64,000 nt of DNA, from NCBI RefSeq assembly GCF_019711315.1, contig NZ_CP081294.1, forward strand, positions 2,480,001 to 2,544,000, read 5' to 3'. The first letter of the stretch is position 1. Every line of letters starts with the position of its first letter. Under the pieces are notes generated by a model that did no database searches, was not told where the DNA came from, and saw nothing but the letters and a program-made list of their open reading frames with translations. This DNA is from Qipengyuania gelatinilytica. GTDB taxonomy: Bacteria > Pseudomonadota > Alphaproteobacteria > Sphingomonadales > Sphingomonadaceae. Both the position numbers and the translations under genes were made by a program. Below, piece by piece: positions 54,770-62,877 of the stretch.

Positions 54770-55306
54770 ATGCGTGCGCCTTTTACCGCCCTTGTTGCCA
54801 CCCTGGCTCTTGCAGCTTGCGGCAGCCCCGATCCCGACACCGACGGGGACGGCAAGATCAGCATGGAGGAGGCGCAGGCGAGCATGGAAGCCAACGGCGC
54901 GGTCAAGCCGCAGCCCGGCCAGTACCGCGCCTCGGTCGAACTCCTCGATTTCGAAGCGCCCGGCGCGCCGCCTGAGGCCAAGCAAGTGCTCAGCAGCAGG
55001 ATGGAGCGCACATTCGAATACTGCCTGACGCCCGAAGACGCCGAGAAAGGCTTCGAGGAGATGGCGCGCACCTCGCAAAGCGGGGACTGCTCGTTCGAGA
55101 AGTTCGATGCGGACGGCAATGATATCGATGCCGTCATGCTATGCACCGATGGCGGCATGGGCGAAATGCGCATGACCATGGACGGCAGCGGCAGCGAAAC
55201 CGCGTCGGAAATGACCATGACGATGGAAGGCAACATGGCCGGACAGGGACGGGGAACGATGACCGTGCGCACGTCGCATGAGCGTATCGGGGACTGTGCC
55301 AGCTAA
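54770..55306 (+). CDS. DUF3617 lipoprotein with an EF-hand loop
   Basis: A 178-residue lipoprotein (LALAAC, cysteine at residue 17). Seven residues later comes a canonical EF-hand loop [12 protein letters not shown], with acidic residues at positions 1, 3, 5 and 12, glycine at 6 and isoleucine at 8. The remainder matches the DUF3617 pattern: [44 protein letters not shown] and a methionine-rich strand region. Two cysteines may form a disulfide. The function of DUF3617 is unknown; calcium binding by the loop is inferred. It diverges from uvrB. Confidence 0.85.
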   Translation: MRAPFTALVATLALAACGSPDPDTDGDGKISMEEAQASMEANGAVKPQPGQYRASVELLDFEAPGAPPEAKQVLSSRMERTFEYCLTPEDAEKGFEEMARTSQSGDCSFEKFDADGNDIDAVMLCTDGGMGEMRMTMDGSGSETASEMTMTMEGNMAGQGRGTMTVRTSHERIGDCAS

Positions 55307-55362
55307 GGGCACCGCCTCACATTCAGGAACCCGCAATCGGCCCGGCGCATTATTGCGGGACG

Positions 55363-56115
55363 ATGGCAACACTACCTTTCTTGGAAACGCGTCAGGAATG
55401 GAGCAGGCGCATTGCGCTGGCTGCAGAGCCTTGCCCAGACGATGCGCGCGGCCCGCGGGCGCTCCTGCTGCTGCGCGAGTTTCTCTGGCCGCTGGAGCCT
55501 GTGAAGCGGCGCTTCTCGCCGGTCGAGGTTTCGCCCGCCGCCAATCCGCGCCGCGTGATGCTGCTGCCGGGCTTCGGGGCGCATCCGGTCCGCATGCGGT
55601 GGCTTGCCCGCCAGCTGGAAAAGGCCGGCCACACCGCGAAAAGCTGGGGCATGGGCGTCAATCTTGGCGCAACTGCCGATCGCTTCGCCAAGGTCGAGGA
55701 ACGGCTGGAAGAGCTATACGAAAGGCGTGGCCAGAAGATCGTGCTGGTCGGCTGGAGCCTCGGCGGCGTGATGGCCCGCGAACTGGCCAAGCGTCATCCC
55801 GACAAGATCGAAAAGGTCGTCACCATGGGTTCGCCCTTTTCGGGCAGCCCGCGGGCGAACAATGGCTGGCGTGCCTACCAGGCCATTGCCGGCCATCGCG
55901 TCGACGAGCCGGAAATCGACACGGTCGTGGCCGAGAAACCGCCGGTGGAAACAGTAGCCATGTGGAGCCCGCGTGACGGCATCGTGCACCCGCGTTCCGC
56001 CTGTGGCCGCGCAGGCGAGCGCGATCGTACGATCGCGCTGCGCTGCTCGCACATGGGCTTTGTGCTCTCCAATGAAGCAATGTCCGCGCTTCTTTCGGAA
56101 CTGGACCGCTCCTGA
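55363..56115 (+). CDS. Alpha/beta hydrolase
   Basis: A 250-residue hydrolase resembling the PGAP1/lipase-like branch. The first strand and oxyanion loop are VMLLPGFGAHPVRMRWLARQ, the nucleophile elbow is GWSLGG (Ser132), and AMWSPRDGIVHP and CSHMGFVLS supply candidate aspartate and histidine. No signal peptide is seen. It may be an esterase or thioesterase acting in the cytoplasm; the substrate is unknown. It lies 74 bases before the ATP-grasp gene of the Anbu cluster, probably as a separate unit. Confidence 0.88.
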   Translation: MATLPFLETRQEWSRRIALAAEPCPDDARGPRALLLLREFLWPLEPVKRRFSPVEVSPAANPRRVMLLPGFGAHPVRMRWLARQLEKAGHTAKSWGMGVNLGATADRFAKVEERLEELYERRGQKIVLVGWSLGGVMARELAKRHPDKIEKVVTMGSPFSGSPRANNGWRAYQAIAGHRVDEPEIDTVVAEKPPVETVAMWSPRDGIVHPRSACGRAGERDRTIALRCSHMGFVLSNEAMSALLSELDRS

Positions 56116-56189
56116 ACCTTTAGTTCCCTGACGGGTGGCGTCCTGCTGCCCGACGCGCGTCATGCGCGACCAGTCCATCTCGGGGGAAC

Positions 56190-57617
56190 ATGAGCGGCAA
56201 CGCCGAATTTTTCGACGAAATGCGCCAGCCGGACGGCTCGGTGCGACCTGCCTATTCGAACTATTGCAAATGGTACGACGAGCAGGACCCCAAGCTCCTG
56301 CGTCGCAAGCACTCCGAGGCAGAAACCAATTTTCGCAAGACGGGCATCACCTTCAATGTCTACGGCGAGGACGAGGCCGAAGAGCGCCTCATCCCCTTCG
56401 ACATGGTGCCGCGCGTCATTGATGCGCGCGAGTGGCGCCGCCTGACGCGCGGGATCGAACAGCGCGTGTCGGCTCTCAACGCCTTCATGCACGATCTCTA
56501 TCACCGGCAGGAAATCGTGCGAGCCGGCAGGCTTCCCGAACGCCTGCTGCGCAATAACGAGGCGTGGTTGCCGAACATGGTCGGCTTCACGCCGCCGGGC
56601 GGGGTCTACACCCACATCGTCGGGATCGACCTTGTCCGCACCGGTCCCGACGAATTCTTCGTCCTGGAAGACAATGCCCGTACGCCATCGGGCGTCAGCT
56701 ACATGCTCGAAAATCGCGAGACGATGATGGCGATGTTCCCCGAACTCTTCCTGCGCTGCCAGGTGGAGAGCGTGTCGGACTATCCGCGCCGTCTTGCCAA
56801 GAGCCTTGCCGCCTGCGCGCCCGATTGCGCCGGAGATAAGCCGGTGGTCGCCGTGCTAACGCCGGGCATCTTCAACTCCGCCTATTTCGAACACGCATTC
56901 CTCGCCGACCAGATGGGGGCCGAACTGGTCGAGGGCAGCGACCTTCGCGTCGTGAATGGCCGCGTCGCCATGCGCACCACCCGCGGATACAAGGCGGTCG
57001 ACGTGATCTATCGCCGGGTCGACGACGATTTCCTCGATCCGCTGACCTTCAACTCCGACAGCGTGCTGGGCGTGCCCGGCATCATGGACGTGTACCGCGC
57101 GGGCGGCGTCACCATCGCCAATGCGCCGGGCACCGGAGTGTGCGACGACAAGGCGATCTATTCCTTCATGCCCGAGATCGTGGAATTCTATACGGGCGAG
57201 AAACCGCTGCTGCCCAATGTCGAGACATGGCGCTGCGCGGAAGAAGACAGCCTCAAATACGTGCTCGACAACCTTGCCGAACTGGTCGTGAAGGAGGTTC
57301 ACGGCTCGGGCGGTTACGGTATGCTTGTGGGTCCCGCTTCGACCAAGAAGCAGATCGAGGAATTCCGCCACAAGATCGTCGAGAACCCCGAAAATTACAT
57401 CGCGCAGCCGACGCTATCGCTGTCGACCTGCCCGGTCTTCACCAAGAAAGGCCTCGCTCCGCGCCACGTGGACCTGAGGCCATTCGTGCTGGTTTCGCCC
57501 GACAAGATCGACATCACGCCCGGAGGGCTGACGCGTGTCGCCTTGGAAAAAGGCTCGCTGGTCGTGAATTCGAGCCAGGGTGGCGGGACCAAGGATACAT
57601 GGGTGCTGAAGGACTGA
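56190..57617 (+). CDS. Circularly permuted type-2 ATP-grasp protein of the Anbu cluster
   Basis: A 475-residue protein of the circularly permuted ATP-grasp type 2 family. Segments typical of it are FDEMRQPDGSVRPAYSNYCK at the N-terminus, PFDMVPRVIDAREWRRL, VGIDLVRTGPDEFFVLEDN, and the permuted nucleotide site VVKEVHGSGGYGMLVGP with YIAQPTLSLSTCPVF. Such enzymes ligate carboxylates and amines; the partner alpha-E protein gene follows by one base. Together with a transglutaminase and Anbu it forms the conserved Anbu gene cluster, proposed to make or process a peptide-like product. Confidence 0.95.
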   Translation: MSGNAEFFDEMRQPDGSVRPAYSNYCKWYDEQDPKLLRRKHSEAETNFRKTGITFNVYGEDEAEERLIPFDMVPRVIDAREWRRLTRGIEQRVSALNAFMHDLYHRQEIVRAGRLPERLLRNNEAWLPNMVGFTPPGGVYTHIVGIDLVRTGPDEFFVLEDNARTPSGVSYMLENRETMMAMFPELFLRCQVESVSDYPRRLAKSLAACAPDCAGDKPVVAVLTPGIFNSAYFEHAFLADQMGAELVEGSDLRVVNGRVAMRTTRGYKAVDVIYRRVDDDFLDPLTFNSDSVLGVPGIMDVYRAGGVTIANAPGTGVCDDKAIYSFMPEIVEFYTGEKPLLPNVETWRCAEEDSLKYVLDNLAELVVKEVHGSGGYGMLVGPASTKKQIEEFRHKIVENPENYIAQPTLSLSTCPVFTKKGLAPRHVDLRPFVLVSPDKIDITPGGLTRVALEKGSLVVNSSQGGGTKDTWVLKD

Positions 57618-57618
57618 T

Positions 57619-58563
57619 ATGCTCGGACGCACAGCAAACGGACTGTTCTGGATGTTCCGCTACCTCGAGCGGGCAGAGAACACTGCGCGCCTGCTCGATG
57701 CGGGCCTGCGCATGGCACTTACCCGCGACCTCGTCACGGCGGAGGAGGAATGGCGCTCGGTCATCGAGACGTCCGGCCAGCGCCAGAGTTACGAGGCCAA
57801 GCACTCCAGCTACACCGGCATGCAGGCATGGAACTTCATGCTGCGCGAGAGGGATAACCCCGCCAGCATCATCTGCATGTTCAGCGCGGTACGGCAGAAT
57901 GCCCGCCTGGCGCGCAATGCGATCAGCGGCGAATTGTGGGAAGCGATCAACGAGAACTGGCTTGAAATCGACGAACAACTGGCAAAGCCCGTTGGCGAGA
58001 ACAAGGTCCTCGATGCGGTCAAGACCATCCGGCGTGCAGGGACCATGGCCCGCGGCGCACTGATCGGATCGATGTTGCGCGAAGAGGGCTATCACTTCGC
58101 ACAAGCCGGCATGTTCATCGAGCGGGCCGATTCCATCGCCCGCATCCTCGACATCAAGTATTACCTGCTCCTGCCGTCGCTCTCCTATGTCGGATCGAGC
58201 CTCGATACGGGGCAGTGGGACACGGTCTTGCGCTCGGTCTCGGGCGACCGCGCCTATCGTTGGCTCAACGCGGGGCGCATCGATGCGCGCGGTATTTGCG
58301 AGTTCCTGATCCTCGATGACCGTTTCCCGCGCAGTCTCGCCTTCTGCCATTCGGAACTGCGCAGCAACCTTGCGGCGCTGGCCCGGCTCCACGGTACCGA
58401 AGGCGAATGCAATGCGCTGATGCGCGAAGCGGATACGAAGATCACCGACCTGACAATCGAGGAGATCTTCGAGCAGGGCCTGCACGAATTCCTCACCGAG
58501 TTCATGTCTTCCAATGCCGCGATCGGCAATGCCATCGCCAGCGATTACAGGTTCTTAAGCTAA
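57619..58563 (+). CDS. Alpha-E domain-containing protein
   Basis: A 314-residue all-helical protein of the alpha-E family, the regular partner of the circularly permuted ATP-grasp enzyme. Family marks are GRTANGLFWMFRYLERAENT at the N-terminus, REEGYHFAQAGMFIERADS in the middle (with the conserved E-x3-R-A-D pattern repeated), and FPRSLAFCHSEL near the C-terminus. Its stop overlaps the transglutaminase start by one base (TAATG). Confidence 0.94.
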   Translation: MLGRTANGLFWMFRYLERAENTARLLDAGLRMALTRDLVTAEEEWRSVIETSGQRQSYEAKHSSYTGMQAWNFMLRERDNPASIICMFSAVRQNARLARNAISGELWEAINENWLEIDEQLAKPVGENKVLDAVKTIRRAGTMARGALIGSMLREEGYHFAQAGMFIERADSIARILDIKYYLLLPSLSYVGSSLDTGQWDTVLRSVSGDRAYRWLNAGRIDARGICEFLILDDRFPRSLAFCHSELRSNLAALARLHGTEGECNALMREADTKITDLTIEEIFEQGLHEFLTEFMSSNAAIGNAIASDYRFLS

Positions 58564-59378
58564 TGCGCCTCTCGATCCGCCATACCACCCGCTACAACTT
58601 CGATGCGCCCGTGGTGCATGCCCTGCAGAGGCTGCGCCTGACTCCCAAGGAAACGCAGGGTCAGGAAATTCTCGAATGGTCGATGGACTACGAGAATGCG
58701 GCCGAAGAACTCACCTACGAAGACCAGCACCACAACACGACCACTCTGGTGGCGGTGGAGCCCGAAGCGACCGAGGTCACGATCACCTGCCACGGCAAGG
58801 TCGATACGCATGACCATGCTGGAGTGATCGGGCGCCACGCGGGGCACCTGCCCCTGTGGAGCTTTCTTTCACAGACGAAGCTGACGAAGCCCGGCCCCGG
58901 CATGAAAACGCTGGTCAAGGAGCTGAAAGGCTTTGATGGCGGGCGGCTCGACCAGCTGCACGAACTGTCGCGCGCGACGCATGACCAAGTGTCGTACGAA
59001 ATCGGCACCACCGATCCAGGAACCACGGCAGAGGAAAGCTATGCTGCGAAGAGCGGCGTATGCCAGGATCACGCGCATATCTTCATCGGCGCCGCCCGCG
59101 CGCTCGATATCCCGGCACGTTATGTTTCCGGCTACCTGATGATGAACGACCGCATCGACCAGGAAGCGACCCATGCTTGGGCGGAAGCTTTCGTCGAGGG
59201 GCTCGGCTGGGTCGGTTTCGACATTTCCAACGGGATCAGCCCCGATGAACGCTATGTCCGCGTTGCAACGGGACGCGATTACCGCGATGCCTCGCCGGTG
59301 AACGGAATCAGCTTCGGCAACACTTCGCAGGTGCTCAAGGTGGATGTCTCGGTAGAGCAGCAGCAAGTGCAGCAGTAA
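58563..59378 (+). CDS. Transglutaminase-like cysteine protease family protein of the Anbu cluster
   Basis: A 271-residue protein with an N-terminal beta domain (MRLSIRHTTRYNFDAPVVHA, the usual bacterial transglutaminase N-terminal region) and a papain-like core. The catalytic cysteine is in AKSGVCQDHAHIF, the histidine in EATHAWAEAFVEG and the aspartate in WVGFDISN. The C-terminus ends in a glutamine-rich tail (VEQQQVQQ). It would cleave or form isopeptide bonds in the product of the ATP-grasp step. It is followed 13 bases later by the Anbu gene. Confidence 0.94.
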   Translation: MRLSIRHTTRYNFDAPVVHALQRLRLTPKETQGQEILEWSMDYENAAEELTYEDQHHNTTTLVAVEPEATEVTITCHGKVDTHDHAGVIGRHAGHLPLWSFLSQTKLTKPGPGMKTLVKELKGFDGGRLDQLHELSRATHDQVSYEIGTTDPGTTAEESYAAKSGVCQDHAHIFIGAARALDIPARYVSGYLMMNDRIDQEATHAWAEAFVEGLGWVGFDISNGISPDERYVRVATGRDYRDASPVNGISFGNTSQVLKVDVSVEQQQVQQ

Positions 59379-59391
59379 ACGAAAGATCATT

Positions 59392-60141
59392 ATGACTTAT
59401 TGTGTGGGAATGAAGCTCGATGACGGGCTGGTCCTGATGAGCGATACCCGGACCAATTCGGGCGTCGACAATATCTCGGTGTTTCGCAAGATGTTCACCT
59501 GGCAGGTTCCGGGAGAGCGCATCATCACGCTGATGACCGCGGGCAACCTCGCCACCACGCAGGCCGTCATCAGCCAGCTGGAAGAGCGCACGAAAGCTCC
59601 GGACGAGCGTGACAACATCCTCCTCCAGACACCGACGATGTTCCAGGTGGCTACCGAAATCGGCAATCTGATGCGCGATATCATTTCCGGTCGGCAGGAC
59701 GCCAATGGTGCCAAGGGCAGGGGGCGCTTCACCGCCTCGATCATCGTGGCAGGCCAGATCAAGGGCATGGAGCCGCGCCTGTTCATGGTCTACCCCGAAG
59801 GCAATTTCATCGAAGCGAGCCACGACACCCCCTTTTTCCAGATCGGCGAGACCAAGTACGGTCGTCCGATCATCATCCGCGGCTACGACAGTGCGATGAG
59901 CCTCGAAGATGCTGCCAAGCTGACAATGGTCAGTTTCGATTCCACGCTGAAGGCAAATCTGTCGGTCGGCCTCCCGCTCGACCTGCAGGTGATCAAGCGC
60001 GATACATACGAGGCCAGCCATGAGCACCGCATCACTCATGAGGACCCGTATTTCCAGGCGATCTCGTCGAGTTGGGGCGACGCGCTGAAGAACGCCTTTC
60101 ATTCGTTGCCGGACTATTCTTTCTACCATCCGAAGGACTGA
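59392..60141 (+). CDS. Anbu proteasome-like peptidase
   Basis: A 249-residue Ntn-hydrolase of the Anbu (ancestral beta subunit, HslV/proteasome-related) family. Thr2 becomes the N-terminal nucleophile after removal of the initiator methionine (MTYCVGMKLDDG). The matching acidic and basic residues are in LMSDTRTNSG (Asp18) and VFRKMF (Lys33). The central fold segments SIIVAGQIKGMEPRLFMVYP and YDSAMSLEDAAKLT are typical. Anbu assembles into rings or a lock-washer helix; its natural substrate is unknown. It ends the four-gene cluster. Confidence 0.95.
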   Translation: MTYCVGMKLDDGLVLMSDTRTNSGVDNISVFRKMFTWQVPGERIITLMTAGNLATTQAVISQLEERTKAPDERDNILLQTPTMFQVATEIGNLMRDIISGRQDANGAKGRGRFTASIIVAGQIKGMEPRLFMVYPEGNFIEASHDTPFFQIGETKYGRPIIIRGYDSAMSLEDAAKLTMVSFDSTLKANLSVGLPLDLQVIKRDTYEASHEHRITHEDPYFQAISSSWGDALKNAFHSLPDYSFYHPKD

Positions 60142-60221
60142 TCGAATCCGTTTCGGATGCTAAAAAGTCCCGATATTTCTGACGGTTCCCGGTAATGATT
60201 TGAAATAGCGCCGGATCGGTA

Positions 60222-60229
60222 TTTGTACG
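60222..60229 (+). promoter_or_regulatory. Octamer TTTGTACG ahead of the first FixJ-like gene
   Basis: The same octamer recurs at 61069-61076 ahead of the second FixJ-like gene; both lie 39-50 bases before a start codon. It contains a GTAC dyad core. It may be part of a shared operator or promoter. Confidence 0.4.
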
Positions 60230-60267
60230 GAATTGGTATTCGTGCTGATTGTGCCAGTGTTCCGGCC

Positions 60268-60876
60268 ATGGAACAGACACAAGTCCTTCATATCGTCGAC
60301 AATTCCTGCCGCTCGAGGGCCGAACAGGCCCGCAAAGGCTTCGACCTCGGCCTCCATTGCGAAGTCTATGCCGATGCCGCCGAACTGATGGCCACGCCCC
60401 CACAGCGAGGCGTCGTGCTGGCAAGGGATGACGATGCCGAGGGCAGCGCGCGCGAAGTGCTTTCGCTGCTCTCGGAAAAATCCGCCTGGGTCCCGGTGGT
60501 CGCAACTTCGGTCGATCCGCGTCCGGGCAAGGTAGTCGAGGCGATCAAGGCCGGCGCGCTCGACTACCTTCGCCTGCCGCTCCGCGATGATCGCCTGCTG
60601 ACCATGGTGGCGCGTATCAGTGACGAGGCCGATGCCTATGCAGCCGCGCGGCGCAGGGTCGTGGAGGCCCGCAACCGGATCGCCACGCTCTCCCCACGGG
60701 AGCGCGAGGTGCTCGATTGGCTGGCCGAAGGGCGAAGCAACAAGATGATCGCGCGCGAGCTGTGCATCAGCCCGCGAACGGTCGAGATTCACCGCGCCAA
60801 CATGATGAGCAAACTTAGCGCTTCTCACGCTGCCGAGGCCGTGCGCCTCCGAATAGAGGCAAGTATAACGACATGA
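60268..60876 (+). CDS. FixJ/LuxR-type regulator with degenerate receiver (copy 1)
   Basis: A 202-residue regulator. The N-terminal half aligns with a receiver domain but is degenerate: the acidic pair is IVDN (Asp11 with Asn12), the phosphorylation-site position is Asp54 in LARDD, threonine 80 is kept, and the conserved lysine position 103 is leucine (LRLPL). The C-terminal LuxR helix-turn-helix is intact: LSPREREVLDWLAEGRSNKM with ISPRTVEIHRANMMSKL. Signalling is therefore likely to be phosphorylation-independent or unusual. ATG 60268 is chosen because it begins the domain. It lies 126 bases after the Anbu gene and is paralogous to the next gene. Confidence 0.9.
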   Translation: MEQTQVLHIVDNSCRSRAEQARKGFDLGLHCEVYADAAELMATPPQRGVVLARDDDAEGSAREVLSLLSEKSAWVPVVATSVDPRPGKVVEAIKAGALDYLRLPLRDDRLLTMVARISDEADAYAAARRRVVEARNRIATLSPREREVLDWLAEGRSNKMIARELCISPRTVEIHRANMMSKLSASHAAEAVRLRIEASITT

Positions 60877-60962
60877 AGGTGAATGTTGGCGGAGCTGCTT
60901 TGCACCAAAATCGACACCGTTGACGTATCAATGCCTGCCGCTTGCTACGAGTATGTGAGAAT

Positions 60963-60975
60963 AATCTAATAGATT
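60963..60975. promoter_or_regulatory. Inverted repeat AATCTAATAGATT
   Basis: A perfect dyad with 6-bp arms around one base, in the AT-rich gap. A related AATCTATAGAAT lies 40 bases downstream (start to start). The pair may bind a dimeric regulator. Confidence 0.45.
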
Positions 60976-61068
60976 GTCATAAGTAAATTTCGATTTGAGA
61001 CCAATCTATAGAATACTCTCATGTCCTTCTCGATTGTAAAAAAACGACAATAATGCGGAACCTAAGTG

Positions 61069-61076
61069 TTTGTACG
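61069..61076 (+). promoter_or_regulatory. Octamer TTTGTACG ahead of the second FixJ-like gene
   Basis: Second copy of the octamer found at 60222-60229, 50 bases before the start of the second regulator. Confidence 0.4.
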
Positions 61077-61125
61077 TAGTATTTTTACTTAGAGAATTTA
61101 TTGTGAGTAGTGTATTCGAATCAAT

Positions 61126-61755
61126 ATGGAACACAAAGAAAAACTTCACATCGTGGACGGTTCTAGTCGTTCTCGGGCCGAACAGGCTAGGTTTGGTTTC
61201 GACCATGGCTATCATTGTGAAGTCTACGCGGACGCGGATGAGTTGGTTCATGCCGCTCCTTCAACGGGCATAGTTCTGGCCAGGGATGGCTGTGAATTTG
61301 GTTCGGTCGCCGCGGTCATCGAAAAGCTGAACGCGAACGGGTATTGGTTACCTGTCGTTGCAACAGGGACTGATCCAAATCCCAAACAAGTCGTGGCCGC
61401 AATCAAGAAGGGCGCGCTCGATTTCCTGCGCCTACCCCTCAAGTCGTCTCGCCTTACCCGCATGGTCGAGGAAATCCGACAAGAGGCCGCAGCCTATGGC
61501 GAATCCATGCGCAGGATGGCTCAGGCAAGGGTTTGCCTTGCACGCCTCTCTCCGCGGGAACGAGAAATTCTCGAACTCGTGGTTGCTGGTGAAAGCAACA
61601 AGGAGATCGCCCAAGAACTCGAGATCAGCCCGCGCACGGTCGAGGTTCACCGGTCTAGCATGATGAGCAAGCTCGGAGCGCACCGAGCGGCTGAAGTCGT
61701 ACGTCTGAGGCTTGAAGCTCGGCTCGGGCCTACCGAGCTGCTGAAAGCCGGCTAG
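61126..61755 (+). CDS. FixJ/LuxR-type regulator with degenerate receiver (copy 2)
   Basis: A 209-residue paralogue of the preceding regulator; over the first 50 residues 33 are identical with no gap. It shares the same receiver degeneration: IVDG (Asp11, Gly12), Asp54 in LARDG, Thr80 in place and leucine at the lysine position (LRLPL). The helix-turn-helix is intact (LSPREREILELVVAGESNKE with ISPRTVEVHRSSMMSKL). Codon use looks less GC-rich than in neighbours near its start, and the upstream region is strongly AT-rich, suggesting either later arrival or unusual regulation. Confidence 0.9.
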   Translation: MEHKEKLHIVDGSSRSRAEQARFGFDHGYHCEVYADADELVHAAPSTGIVLARDGCEFGSVAAVIEKLNANGYWLPVVATGTDPNPKQVVAAIKKGALDFLRLPLKSSRLTRMVEEIRQEAAAYGESMRRMAQARVCLARLSPREREILELVVAGESNKEIAQELEISPRTVEVHRSSMMSKLGAHRAAEVVRLRLEARLGPTELLKAG

Positions 61756-61767
61756 TACCTTTCCTGT

Positions 61768-62436
61768 CTATCTGCAGAAACTGCCGCTCCCCAGTTCAAG
61801 GTGCAGGTGGTCGTGGTGAGCTGCGTTGTAATCCGGCCCGAGCACCGTGCCGAAGCGCTTGCAGGCGCTGCGATGGATGACTCTTAGGAACTCGCGTTCT
61901 TCCCGCGAAGCATTCCAACCTGCTTTCACGCTGATCCTGCGCCCGTCCTCCAGCACGAAGGCGCCGACATCGATGGCCTCCGCGCGCGAGTGGGCGGACA
62001 GGCGACCGGTTCCTGCAACATTGCGGCAGGAATAGCTGCCCATGGTCTCGATCCGGGCGAGAGGGCTGCCGAATATCTGCCGCGCTGCCCGGTCCACACC
62101 ATATCGGGCCCAACCGGCAAAGGAATTGGCAAGCGGGCAGGCGACCGCTCCAAGGTTGGTGACCTGCAGTTCGCCAAGGTCCCCGCCGACGCGGTCGAGC
62201 TGGACCGAGTTCACCGTGCTGCAGCCTGCGCCGTAAAACCGGTCGGGCAGGGGCGCGAACGAGGCTCCGCTCGATCCCAGTTCGGCAAGGCAGGTGCGCG
62301 CTTCGGGCTTTTCCCACGAAGGATCGGCCACCCGTTCGACCGGACGCGTGGTGGCCGAAGACCGTTCTTCCGGGCTGCCGACGCAACCGGCAAGAGCAAG
62401 GGCCATAACGGAGCTAATGGCAATCGAACCGCGCAT
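61768..62436 (-). CDS. Extensin-like C-terminal domain lipoprotein
   Basis: A 222-residue lipoprotein (ALALAGC, cysteine at residue 18) with a C-terminal extensin-like domain. It has four cysteines in the domain, RLSAHSRAEAIDVGAF and AAHHDHLHLELG, which form the H...D...HxH zinc-ligand pattern shared with D-Ala-D-Ala carboxypeptidase-like (M15-related) enzymes. It may therefore trim peptidoglycan, although the family is mostly uncharacterised. It converges with the second FixJ-like gene, and the ATG has no obvious strong ribosome binding site. Confidence 0.9.
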   Translation of the reverse strand: MRGSIAISSVMALALAGCVGSPEERSSATTRPVERVADPSWEKPEARTCLAELGSSGASFAPLPDRFYGAGCSTVNSVQLDRVGGDLGELQVTNLGAVACPLANSFAGWARYGVDRAARQIFGSPLARIETMGSYSCRNVAGTGRLSAHSRAEAIDVGAFVLEDGRRISVKAGWNASREEREFLRVIHRSACKRFGTVLGPDYNAAHHDHLHLELGSGSFCR

Positions 62437-62503
62437 GGTCAGGACCTTACCAGCGATTTGCTGAATATCGCGCTACTTGCTAGGGGCAATCTTGTGGGAA
62501 AGC

Positions 62504-62875
62504 CTATTCGGGCGCGGCAATTTGCTGCCACAGCTCGATCTTCACGCCGTTGGGGTCGAGCAGCCAGGCAAACTTGCCATACCCCTCGTCCACGCTGCCG
62601 AGCACGTCCACGCCTTTGGCCTTGAGCTGCGCGACGAACCCATCGAGATCGTCGACCCGCAGGTTGATCATGAAGCCGCCCTTGCCGGGCTTGATGTACT
62701 CGTCATCCTTGAAGTGGCTGATCAGCGAATAGGGCTGGTCACCGGTCTCCTCCGACCAGTTCAGCTGCGGGCCGTATTCCCCGTCGATACCCAACGTGTC
62801 ACGATACCAGGCCCGCGTGGCGGCGGGATCTTCCGCCACATAGAAAACGCCGCCGAGCCCGGTAATCTTCGCCAT
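62504..62875 (-). CDS. VOC family protein (glyoxalase/bleomycin-resistance fold)
   Basis: A 123-residue protein with the paired beta-alpha-beta modules of the vicinal oxygen chelate family. GLGGVFYVAEDPAATRAWYR is the usual first module and KFAWLLDPNGVKIELWQ the last, with the glutamate in IELW as a possible metal ligand. It follows the putP-type gene by 2 bases. The reaction is unknown: family members are glyoxalases, dioxygenases or resistance proteins. Confidence 0.88.
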   Translation of the reverse strand: MAKITGLGGVFYVAEDPAATRAWYRDTLGIDGEYGPQLNWSEETGDQPYSLISHFKDDEYIKPGKGGFMINLRVDDLDGFVAQLKAKGVDVLGSVDEGYGKFAWLLDPNGVKIELWQQIAAPE

Positions 62876-62877
62876 GC

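Larger units (their letters stand above)
60877..61125. other. AT-rich intergenic region between the two FixJ-like genes
   Basis: A 249-base region without a convincing gene. A direct count over 60961-61140 gives 54 G or C in 180 bases (30%), far below the rest of the window. It contains the perfect 13-bp inverted repeat AATCTAATAGATT (60963-60975), a second AATCTA followed by TAGAAT (61003-61014), and the octamer TTTGTACG (61069-61076). Confidence 0.75.

Noticed and set aside
60877..61125. An insertion-sequence remnant in the AT-rich gap
   Set aside because: No transposase fragment, terminal inverted repeats or target duplication was seen; the inverted repeats are short and regulatory in scale.
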